From VFJJ01 sp031362415 (GTDB lineage: Bacteria > Actinomycetota > Acidimicrobiia > IMCC26256 > VFJJ01): a stretch of DNA of 9,963 bases. Under the pieces are notes generated by a model, which saw only the letters and a program-made list of their open reading frames with translations, searched no databases and was not told the origin of the DNA. The stretch lies in assembly GCA_031362415.1 (NCBI GenBank), contig JANLSK010000065.1, positions 1-9,963 of the forward strand, in the 5' to 3' direction. How positions within the stretch are numbered: position 1 is the first letter of the stretch; each line of letters opens with the position of its first letter. This document shows positions 1 through 5,443 of this stretch, one piece after another. Position numbers and translations under genes: made by a program.

Positions 1-795
1 CGACCGTCGGGGCGGCGAGGAGCGGACTTGCTTGCGGTCGCGCGCGAGGTCTTCCTCGAGCTCGGCTTCGGCGGCGCCACCATGCAGGAGGTCGCAACCC
101 GCGCCCGAATCTCCAAGACGTCGATCTACCGGGACCATGCATCAAAGGACGAGCTGTTCTCGGCGGTGGTGACGGACTGGGCCGCGCACGGCAGAGGTGC
201 GATGCGGCCCTATCTCGATCGGCTCCTCGCAGCCGACGACCTTCACCGCGCGTTCGTCGAGCTCGCCACCATCCTCCAGGCTGCGGTCCTGGCCCCCGAC
301 GTGATCCGGATGCGACGCCTGGTCGCCGCTGAGTCCAACCGATTCCCCGAAACGGCCGCGGCGTACCTTGCCGACAGCTGGACCAGCAACATCAACGCGC
401 TCGCCGACACCATCGCCGACCTCGCCGCCAGCAGGAACCTGCGTGTCGCCGACCCGTGGCTCGCCGCTCACCAGTTCACCTGGACAGCAGTCGGTGCCCC
501 CCTCAACGCGCAAACAGTCGGAGGAAGCTCAGCAACCACCCCACCGAACGACCTGAGCCGGTTCGCTGCCGCCGCCGCCGACGTCCTCATCGCCGCCCCG
601 GACAGCGCTGGCGGCCCGAGCTTCTCGGAGCAGCAACACATGATGACCTCGGCGAAGGTCGACGATGTCGACTTCGACCACGACCACGACCACGCGGTCG
701 CTCGCGGCGACCTCGTGGTGCTCCCACCGGTCGACCCATCGTGCAACAACCCGGCGGGAGTGTTGAGCCGACGATTGCCCCGCAGGTCAGGTTGA
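1..795 (+). CDS. TetR/AcrR-family transcriptional regulator, 5' end outside window
   Basis: DNA-binding transcriptional regulator of the TetR family. The reading frame is open from base 1. The codons before the first internal start (TTG at 28) read RPSGRRGADLLAVAREVF, which matches the usual first helix of the family, so the true start lies outside the window. The helix-turn-helix follows (MQEVATRARISKTSIYRDHA, ending KDELF). The ligand-binding part contains RMRRLVAAESNRFPETAAAY, typical of the AefR-like C-terminal class. Similarity to normal TetR proteins fades after about base 590 (AAAADVLIAA). The last 65 or so residues are an atypical tail with an Asp/His repeat (DFDHDHDHA), and may result from loss of the original stop. 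It converges on an SDR remnant, so it may once have controlled that gene (inference). Ligand and targets are unknown. Confidence 0.85.
   Translation, partial: RPSGRRGADLLAVAREVFLELGFGGATMQEVATRARISKTSIYRDHASKDELFSAVVTDWAAHGRGAMRPYLDRLLAADDLHRAFVELATILQAAVLAPDVIRMRRLVAAESNRFPETAAAYLADSWTSNINALADTIADLAASRNLRVADPWLAAHQFTWTAVGAPLNAQTVGGSSATTPPNDLSRFAAAAADVLIAAPDSAGGPSFSEQQHMMTSAKVDDVDFDHDHDHAVARGDLVVLPPVDPSCNNPAGVLSRRLPRRSG
676..693 (+). repeat. Three tandem copies of gaccac in the TetR tail
   Basis: Three perfect consecutive copies of the hexamer gaccac encode Asp-His repeats. They lie in the non-conserved C-terminal tail of the TetR protein, so copy changes would not shift the frame. Confidence 0.8.
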
Positions 796-1013
796 CCGCA
801 GCGCCTGTGAGGGCGCCTGCTTGATCTGACGCGAGGAATGCGGTACCGCTGGCAACCACGTCCAGGAGGGGGAGGCGGCCGGTCAACGTGTCGTTGAGTA
901 ACGACTCCAGGTCGCAGATGGACATGTCGGGCGGTCGGGAATCAGATTCGGCGCAGTGCCGCCACGCGGACGCCGTGAGCCCCGAGTTCACCAGCGAGGT
1001 TGCGGGTCAGCGC
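770..1013 (-). pseudogene. Short-chain dehydrogenase (SDR) C-terminal remnant, frameshifted
   Basis: Read leftwards, bases 1013 to about 960 encode ALTRNLAGELGAHGVRVA, the helix and strand after the SDR active site. That frame then stops at 944-942. A second frame continues the similarity from about base 930 to 770: SLLNDTLTGRLPLLDVVA, then FLASDQAGALTGAAVNLTCG. This is the typical C-terminus of NAD(P)-dependent SDR oxidoreductases, where the fold closes before a short Cys-Gly end. At least one single-base indel therefore lies around 930-960. The Rossmann N-terminus and the Ser/Tyr/Lys catalytic part are missing entirely. The usual stop after the CG-I-V end is also absent and the frame runs on to 587. 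It cannot encode a working enzyme. The call rests on recognising family motifs by eye. Confidence 0.75.
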
Positions 1014-1061
1014 GCGGCGATGCGGGTCGGCAAGAACGGCAAAAGTGCGATCGAGAAACAT
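942..1061 (-). CDS. 39-codon chimeric ORF: ArsR-like start fused to SDR fragment
   Basis: An ATG at 1061-1059 opens a 39-residue frame beginning MFLDRTFAVLADPHRRAL. That resembles the first helix of ArsR-type winged-helix regulators (consensus like FxxLADPTRRAI). After residue 16 the same frame becomes SDR sequence (ALTRNLAGELGAHGVRVA) and ends at a TGA. The simplest reading is a deletion that joined the start of an ArsR gene to the 3' end of an SDR gene. No convincing ribosome binding site is visible; the bases before the ATG are caccggtg. It is most likely a non-functional junction product. The SDR half is more secure than the ArsR half, because 15 residues are few. Confidence 0.4.
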   Translation of the reverse strand: MFLDRTFAVLADPHRRALTRNLAGELGAHGVRVAALRRI

Positions 1062-1070
1062 CACCGGTGA
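1061..1070. promoter_or_regulatory. Perfect 10-bp palindrome tcaccggtga in an AT-richer pocket
   Basis: The sequence tcaccggtga equals its own reverse complement. It touches the start codon of the leftward chimeric ORF and is followed by tttactgtatggttaggtat, the most AT-rich stretch of this neighbourhood. Its position between two diverging remnants and near a TetR gene suits an operator/promoter of the original genes. No clear paired -35/-10 boxes can be assigned. Confidence 0.3.
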
Positions 1071-1082
1071 TTTACTGTATGG

Positions 1083-1586
1083 TTAGGTATTCAACAGCCA
1101 TCGGCCGAGGATTTCCGTTCGCGTCGCCGCTACGTCCTCCCATCGCTCCAACATCGCCGACCACGACGCCACCGGAGTAGACATGAGACAGCTGATCACT
1201 TCGAGGTCCAGGCCCGGAGAAATCTCGAGACGCATGGCGGCGACCTCATGCCGGTCGGAGACCTGCTGGCTCACTGCGAGGCCTGGGGAATCGATCCCGG
1301 TAAACGCCGCGGCCCTCCTGCGGGGAAGCTCGCCGGCAACCGTCCAGACGGCCCAGCTCCTCAGCCCGGTGGCCCGAGCCCTCAGCCAGTGCGCCCCTGC
1401 AACTCGATCCTGCCCGTGCTCGGCGCTCTCGTGGTCGAAGAAGGCGGGCCCCTCTGCCACGCGGCGATCGTCGCTCGAGAGTTCGGGCTACCGGCGGTGA
1501 TCGGTGCCCGGGGCGCCACCCGCCTCATCGCCGACGGCGCCGTTGTCGAGGTCGACGCTCGTCGGGGTGTCGTCCGTCAGCTCTGA
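1083..1586 (+). pseudogene. Remnant of PEP-utilising enzyme (PPDK/PEP synthase type), mobile phosphohistidine domain
   Basis: Three conserved pieces lie in two frames. First (about 1194-1300): DHFEVQARRNLETHGGDL, then LLAHCEAWGIDPG. Second, in another frame (about 1303-1390): NAAALLRGSSPATVQTAQLL, then SPVARALS. Third, back in the first frame (about 1395-1586): PCNSILPVLGALVVEEGG, then CHAAIVAREFGLPAVIGARG. The third piece is the swivelling domain of PEP-utilising enzymes, which carries a phosphoryl group on a His; here that is CHAAIVARE, His codon 1458-1460. The frame changes near 1300 and near 1390 are compensating, and a large stretch expected between the second and third pieces is missing. 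The enzyme is therefore an internally deleted fragment. A continuous ORF from ATG 1248 (112 aa) still spans the mobile domain, so a small product cannot be excluded. No ribosome binding site stands out. Confidence 0.7.
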
Positions 1587-2813
1587 GTACGCCACCGGGG
1601 ATGCCTCGCCCAGGTCGGGCGCTTCCGACAGGCCGAGCTCGGCGAGCAGCACCGCACGGTGGGCGTCGAGCACGGGCACCGGGCCGCGGATCGCCGGATC
1701 GGGGAAGCCCGAGATCTTGATGGGATTTCCGGCGAGGCGCAGACCCCCGCCCGGAACGGAGCTGTCCTCCCCGTCGACGGTGACCACCATCGTGCGGGCC
1801 AGGACGTGGGGGTCGGCGAGCACCCGGGCGATGTCGTTGATCGGGCCGCAGGGCACACCGGCGTCGCCCAAGGCTGCCAGCCACTCGTCGGTCGAGCGGG
1901 TGACGAACGCCGCGTCGAGCTCAGCATGGAGCGCGTCGACGTGGGCCGAGCGCGCATCGTTGGAGACGAACCGGGCGTCGAGCGCGAGCTCGGGCCGGCC
2001 CACCACCGTGCACAGCGCCCGGAAGAGCGCGTCGTTGCCGGCAGCCACGATCAGATGCCCGTCGGCCGTGGCCATAGCTCCGAACGGGGCGATCGACGGG
2101 TGGCGCGCCCCGAGCGGACCGGGCGAGCGTCCCGTGGAGCAGTAGCGGGCGATGGCGTTCTCGAGGATCGCCACCTGGCAGTCGAGCATGCCCACGTCGA
2201 CGAACCGGCCCTCGCCCGTTGTGGCGCGGTCGTAGAGCGCGGCGCTGATCCCGATCGCCGTGAACAGGCCGGCCGTGAGATCGCCGATCGAGGTGCCCAC
2301 CCGGGTCGGGGGTCCCCCCGGCCACCCCGTGATGCTCATCACGCCGCCCATGCCCTGCACGACCATGTCGTAGGCCGGACGCTCGGCGTACGGGCCGGTG
2401 TGACCGAAGCCCGAGACGGCGGCGTAGATCAGCCGGGGCCAGCGCTCGTGCACGCTCGACCAGCCGTACCCCATGCGTTCCATGGCGCCGGGCCGGAAGT
2501 TCTCGATGAGCACGTCGGCCCGATCGAGCAGGGCATCGAGCACCCGACGGTCGTCGGCCGTGCGGAGATCGAGCGCGATCGATTCCTTGGCCCGGTTGAC
2601 GGAGGCAAAGTACGCCGAACGGCCGTCGATGAACGGCCCGATACCCCGGGCGTCGTCGCCGCCGTCGGGATGCTCGACCTTGACGATCCGGGCCCCCAGG
2701 TCGGACAGCACCATCGTGCAGAAGGGCCCGGCGAGCACCCGGGTGAGGTCGACGACGAGGATGCCGTTGAGCGGCCCGGCCGGCGGAACGGGTACGGCCG
2801 GTGCAGCGCCCAT
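1488..2813 (-). CDS. CaiB/BaiF-type class III CoA-transferase
   Basis: Cytoplasmic enzyme that moves coenzyme A between carboxylic acids (formyl-CoA transferase/carnitine CoA-transferase/2-methylacyl-CoA racemase family). It has 441 residues. The N-terminal domain starts GILVVDLTRVLAGPFC and continues with GARIVKVEHP, NRAKESIALDL and ADVLIENFRPGAMERMGYG (residues 99-117). SGFG lies at 134-137. The catalytic Asp is most likely D178 in SIGDLTAGL, where the family forms the aspartyl-CoA intermediate. The ATG is separated by one base from the stop of the upstream biotinyl gene (tgagatg), so translation is probably coupled. The last 35-40 residues, after LAELGLSEAPDLG, do not resemble the family. 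They are read antisense through the PEP-enzyme remnant, so the original stop may have been lost. The acyl substrate cannot be told from the sequence. Confidence 0.93.
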   Translation of the reverse strand: MGAAPAVPVPPAGPLNGILVVDLTRVLAGPFCTMVLSDLGARIVKVEHPDGGDDARGIGPFIDGRSAYFASVNRAKESIALDLRTADDRRVLDALLDRADVLIENFRPGAMERMGYGWSSVHERWPRLIYAAVSGFGHTGPYAERPAYDMVVQGMGGVMSITGWPGGPPTRVGTSIGDLTAGLFTAIGISAALYDRATTGEGRFVDVGMLDCQVAILENAIARYCSTGRSPGPLGARHPSIAPFGAMATADGHLIVAAGNDALFRALCTVVGRPELALDARFVSNDARSAHVDALHAELDAAFVTRSTDEWLAALGDAGVPCGPINDIARVLADPHVLARTMVVTVDGEDSSVPGGGLRLAGNPIKISGFPDPAIRGPVPVLDAHRAVLLAELGLSEAPDLGEASPVAYSELTDDTPTSVDLDNGAVGDEAGGAPGTDHRR

Positions 2814-2814
2814 C

Positions 2815-3033
2815 TCAGTCGGGATCGATCACGACGAGGACCTGGGCCTCCTGCACGGCATCGTCGGGCGCCACCAGCACTTCGGCCACCCGCCCGGCCA
2901 CCGGAGCCTCGACGGGAATCTCCATCTTCATCGACTCCAGGATGACCAACTCCTCCCCCGCTCCGACGTGCTGGTCGACGACGACCAGCACCTGCCAGAC
3001 GTTCGCGGTCATCTCGGCCCGGATCTCGATCAC
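2815..3033 (-). CDS. Small biotinyl (biotin/lipoyl-attachment) carrier protein, TB7.3-like
   Basis: A 72-residue single-domain carrier. The biotin-attachment motif is VILESMKMEIPV with Lys36 as the modified residue. The ESMKM form is that of the small mycobacterial biotinylated protein TB7.3, and of BCCP-type domains in general. Family-typical strands flank it (VWQVLVVVDQHVGAGEEL before, EAPVAGRVAEVLVAPDD after). I chose GTG at 3033 because a strong ribosome binding site (gaggggg) sits about six bases upstream, and the protein then begins VIEIRAEMTANVWQV as the family does. A longer frame from 3153 would add an unrelated Arg/Gly-rich leader. It forms a coupled operon with the CoA-transferase. 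No biotin carboxylase or carboxyltransferase is in the window, so its partner enzyme must be elsewhere. Confidence 0.9.
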   Translation of the reverse strand: MIEIRAEMTANVWQVLVVVDQHVGAGEELVILESMKMEIPVEAPVAGRVAEVLVAPDDAVQEAQVLVVIDPD

Positions 3034-3086
3034 GTGTCCCCCTCGGCGCCCTTCGCCCAGCCTGACGCTACGGGGCCCGGGGTCTC

Positions 3087-3108
3087 GGGGGCCACGCGGC
3101 CGGCCCCC
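3087..3108. repeat. Inverted repeat gggggcc / ggccccc between divergent genes
   Basis: A perfect 7-bp inverted repeat with an 8-base loop lies in the 155-bp region between the divergent biotinyl and DUF5317-like genes. It could form a hairpin in either 5' leader. In such GC-rich DNA it may also be chance. Confidence 0.3.
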
Positions 3109-3188
3109 TTCCCCAGCTCGGGCTACCGGAGCGATCCCACCAATGCAGTCCACCAGCGGGGCCCTCTCGGCGGGGTACCGTCGAGATC

Positions 3189-3797
3189 GTGCTCCTCGTG
3201 CCCGTGGGACTTGCGGTGGGCCTGCTCGTCATCGTCGTGACCCGTGGGCGACTCCGACGCGTCCTCGACCTCCATCTCCGGGCCTGGCCCCTCGTGGTCG
3301 TGAGCGCCGTGCTCTTGGCCATCCTCCGTCGGAGCTCGCCACCCGGCGCCACCGTGCTGCTGGTTCTCTCGGTGGGTTTGACCTTGGTGTTCGTGCTCGC
3401 CAACCTGCGCTTCCGGTGCATGGCCGTGGTGCTCGCCGGGGTGGCCATGAACGCCGTGTGCGTGGTCGTCAACCAGGGGATGCCCGTCCGCCTGCCGTCC
3501 GACGCCTCCACCGCCGACTTCGCCGCCTACGCCGACTCGGCCAGCCACCACGTCGAGCGAGACGACGACCGCCTGACCCGTCTGGGCGACGTGTTGCTGA
3601 TTCCCTGGCCGGCACGCGTTCCCGTCTCCTACGGCGACCTCGTCCTGCTCGCCGGGCTCGTCGGCGTGCTGTTCCGTGTCGGCCGGCCCCCGGGTCTGCA
3701 CGCTGGCGCCCCCTACCAGCGACCCGCCGGCACCCACCGGGCTCCACCGCTCGACCGGCGGTCGACGCGTCGAGTCGCCGGCTCGTCCCCGGCCTGA
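3189..3797 (+). CDS. DUF5317-like integral membrane protein
   Basis: A 202-residue membrane protein of unknown function. Hydrophobic segments lie at about residues 1-18, 33-47, 55-72, 78-95 and 149-163. Features I recognise from the DUF5317 family are the ANLRFRCMAVVLAGVAMNAV block (71-90) running into a NQGMPV motif (95-100), and later HVERDDDRLTRLGDVLLIP (121-139) before the last helix. The start is GTG 3189, which places the first helix at the N-terminus. No strong ribosome binding site is visible. The C-terminus after residue 166 is a Pro/Arg-rich, probably disordered cytoplasmic tail. It ends 11 bases before the first possible start of the glycosyltransferase, which suggests one transcript and a shared envelope role (inference). 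Confidence 0.75.
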   Translation: MLLVPVGLAVGLLVIVVTRGRLRRVLDLHLRAWPLVVVSAVLLAILRRSSPPGATVLLVLSVGLTLVFVLANLRFRCMAVVLAGVAMNAVCVVVNQGMPVRLPSDASTADFAAYADSASHHVERDDDRLTRLGDVLLIPWPARVPVSYGDLVLLAGLVGVLFRVGRPPGLHAGAPYQRPAGTHRAPPLDRRSTRRVAGSSPA

Positions 3798-3805
3798 CGG
3801 CCCAA

Positions 3806-3829
3806 CCCGTGCCCGTGCCCGTGCCCGTG
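3806..3829 (+). repeat. Four tandem cccgtg hexamers at the glycosyltransferase start
   Basis: Four perfect copies of cccgtg are followed by the near-copies cccgtc and gccgtc. Each copy carries an in-frame GTG that could start the glycosyltransferase (3809, 3815, 3821, 3827). Copy-number change would alter the number of start codons and Val-Pro units without shifting the frame. Confidence 0.85.
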
Positions 3830-4966
3830 CCCGTCGCCGTCATGCTCTCGTTCCGGCTCGGCGGCGCCGACGGTGTCTCCATCGAAGCCGCGAAATGGGC
3901 GCACGCCTTGCGAACGTTGGGTTTCGCGGTACACCGGATCGCCGGGGAGTTCGGGACGGTCGAGCCCGGCCGAGTCCACGATGTCGTGCTCCCGGGCCTG
4001 GCGATCGACGCCGGTACCCCCGTCTCGGCTCCCGCGTTGACCGCGGCGCTCGACGGCGTCGATCTGGTGGTCGTCGAGAACCTGCTGTCGCTGCCGATGA
4101 ACCTCGATGCGGCCCGCGTGGTGACCTCGACGCTGCACGGGTTCCCGGGACAGGTCGTGCTGCACCATCACGATCTGGCGTGGCAGCGCGAGCAGTACCG
4201 CGCGATCACCGAGCTCCCGCCGGAGCTCCCCGGGGCCGTGCACGTCGCCATCAACGACCACTCCCGTCGGGAGCTCGCCAACCGGGGTTTCGCTGCGGTC
4301 ACCGTCCGCAACCATTTCGATCTCACCGCCCCCCACGGCGATCGGACCCGAGCGCGGGCCGCGCTCGGCGTGTCGGACGCCACGATCGTGGTGTTCCAAC
4401 CGACCCGGGCCATCGCCCGCAAGAACGTCCCGGCGGCGGTGGCCCTGGCTGAGGCGCTGGGCGAGCTGACCGGACGGCCCGTGCTCTACTGGCTGTCGGG
4501 TCCGGCCGAAGACGGCTATGCGCCGACGCTCGAGACCATCCTCGCCGAGACGACGGTGCCTGTCCGCCGCGGCCTGTGGCGACCTCGGGCCCGGTCCGAG
4601 GTCGGGGCCGAGGTCGGGCCCCACGACGGGCCCCACGGCGGGCCCCACGGCGGGCTGGAGATCGCCGACGCCTATGCCGCGTGCGACGTGGTGGCGTTCC
4701 CGTCGACCTGGGAGGGCTTCGGCAATCCGGTGATCGAGTCGATCGTGGCCGGGCGTCCTCTCGCCGCCGGGAGCTACCCCGCGCTCGACGAGCTCCGCGC
4801 CCTCGGGATCGGTTGGCTGCCGATCGACGATCCGGCAGCGATCGCCTCGGCTATCGAGCATCCCGATCCTGACGCCATCATGGCCAACCGTCTCGCCGTC
4901 GCCCGGCATCTCGACCTGGCCGATCTCCCCCGACACCTCGCCGAGCTGCTCGATCGGCGAGGATGA
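3809..4966 (+). CDS. GT-B fold glycosyltransferase (family 4-like)
   Basis: Probable sugar-nucleotide-dependent glycosyltransferase acting on the cytoplasmic face in envelope polysaccharide or glycolipid synthesis. Length is about 385 aa. The N-terminal acceptor domain begins VAVMLSFRLGGADGVSIEAA, a typical first strand and Gly-rich loop. HHHDLAWQREQY and INDHSRREL follow. The donor domain begins near VVFQPTRAIARKNVPAA and holds AYAACDVVAFPSTWEGFGNP with the E-x7-E motif of GT4 enzymes (E302 and E310 counted from GTG 3809). The start is uncertain. The first strand needs residues before ATG 3842, so one of four repeated GTGs (3809-3827) is likely, but no ribosome binding site decides between them. 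An unusual insertion of five 4-residue units (EVGA to HGGL, residues 264-283) sits just before the donor-site segment. Its stop overlaps the next gene by atga. Sugar and acceptor are unknown. Confidence 0.88.
   Translation: MPVPVPVPVAVMLSFRLGGADGVSIEAAKWAHALRTLGFAVHRIAGEFGTVEPGRVHDVVLPGLAIDAGTPVSAPALTAALDGVDLVVVENLLSLPMNLDAARVVTSTLHGFPGQVVLHHHDLAWQREQYRAITELPPELPGAVHVAINDHSRRELANRGFAAVTVRNHFDLTAPHGDRTRARAALGVSDATIVVFQPTRAIARKNVPAAVALAEALGELTGRPVLYWLSGPAEDGYAPTLETILAETTVPVRRGLWRPRARSEVGAEVGPHDGPHGGPHGGLEIADAYAACDVVAFPSTWEGFGNPVIESIVAGRPLAAGSYPALDELRALGIGWLPIDDPAAIASAIEHPDPDAIMANRLAVARHLDLADLPRHLAELLDRRG
4598..4657 (+). repeat. Five tandem 12-bp units inside the glycosyltransferase
   Basis: Five consecutive 12-base units (gaggtcggggcc, gaggtcgggccc, cacgacgggccc, cacggcgggccc, cacggcgggctg) encode EVGA, EVGP, HDGP, HGGP, HGGL. 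Successive units differ by one to a few bases, as expected from stepwise duplication. The frame is kept throughout. Confidence 0.9.
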
Positions 4967-5373
4967 GCGACATGCGCAACGACGACCTCGAGACGGGGCC
5001 CCACGGTGACGGGCCGTCGTCGTCCGACCCGGTCGCCGAGCGCCGGGCGTTCATCGCATCCTGGGCCCAGCGCGGCAAGCGGATCGGCTATCTGGCCTTG
5101 GTGATCGCCATCGCCGTCTTCTCGGTGGCGCTGTACTGGGACCTTCCCGAGGCGCTGATGGCCGTGATCGTGGCCTGTCTCGTGATCGCGACCATCACCC
5201 TCCTGCCATCGATCATCCTCGGCTACGGCATCAGCGCCGCCGAGCGCGACGACCGGGACGCCGCCGCCGAGCAACCGCACCGCTCGGGACCGGCGCCGCC
5301 GGCTGGGCAGCCATCGCCCGTCGAGCAGCCGTCGACAACCGTCCCCGGGCCCGAATCACCCGATATGCCATAG
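4963..5373 (+). CDS. Small two-helix membrane protein, function unknown
   Basis: 136 residues, not recognised as a named family. A charged N-terminal segment (about 1-44) is followed by two hydrophobic helices, roughly residues 46-63 (LALVIAIAVFSVALYW) and 66-86 (ALMAVIVACLVIATITLLPS). A hydrophilic Pro-rich C-terminal tail follows. Both ends are likely cytoplasmic. The start ATG overlaps the glycosyltransferase stop (atga), so expression is probably coupled and the protein may help anchor or assist it (inference). The N-terminal GPHG segment is encoded by the same 11 bases (gggccccacgg, 4996-5006) in the same codon phase as the 12-bp repeats of the glycosyltransferase. Confidence 0.7.
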   Translation: MSDMRNDDLETGPHGDGPSSSDPVAERRAFIASWAQRGKRIGYLALVIAIAVFSVALYWDLPEALMAVIVACLVIATITLLPSIILGYGISAAERDDRDAAAEQPHRSGPAPPAGQPSPVEQPSTTVPGPESPDMP

Positions 5374-5395
5374 AGATCCCGGTGTCGGCGGCACG

Positions 5396-5401
5396 TACAC
5401 T
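5396..5401 (+). promoter_or_regulatory. Candidate -10 box (tacact) upstream of TetR gene
   Basis: The hexamer tacact matches the bacterial -10 consensus at four of six positions and lies 43 bases before the GTG at 5444. No clear -35 box stands at the right distance. The octamer cgtacact containing it also occurs upstream of the stalk protein gene at 7785-7792. Confidence 0.3.
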
Positions 5402-5443
5402 CGGGTTCCCCGACACAGGTCGAGCCCTTCTTCCGGAGTCACC

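Noticed and set aside
1083..1460. Leftward 125-codon ORF opposite the PEP-enzyme remnant
   Set aside because: No family resemblance; the rightward strand carries recognisable PEP-enzyme pieces in the same interval.
1659..2945. Long rightward open frame (428 codons) opposite the CoA-transferase
   Set aside because: Its His/Arg/Gly-rich translation has no recognisable motif, while the minus strand encodes a clear CaiB/BaiF protein. It is a GC-driven shadow frame.
3034..3153. N-terminal extension of the biotinyl protein to 3153
   Set aside because: The added residues are unrelated Arg/Gly-rich sequence. GTG 3033 has a strong ribosome binding site and gives the family-typical length.
2801..3808. 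Extension of the glycosyltransferase frame upstream to 2801
   Set aside because: The upstream translation is low-complexity Arg/Pro sequence overlapping the biotinyl and DUF5317-like genes. The GT-B fold begins only near VAVMLSF.
3713..4936. Leftward 407-codon open frame opposite the glycosyltransferase
   Set aside because: It has shadow-like composition (Arg/Gly/His/Asp) and no domain motif, and the plus strand explains the region.
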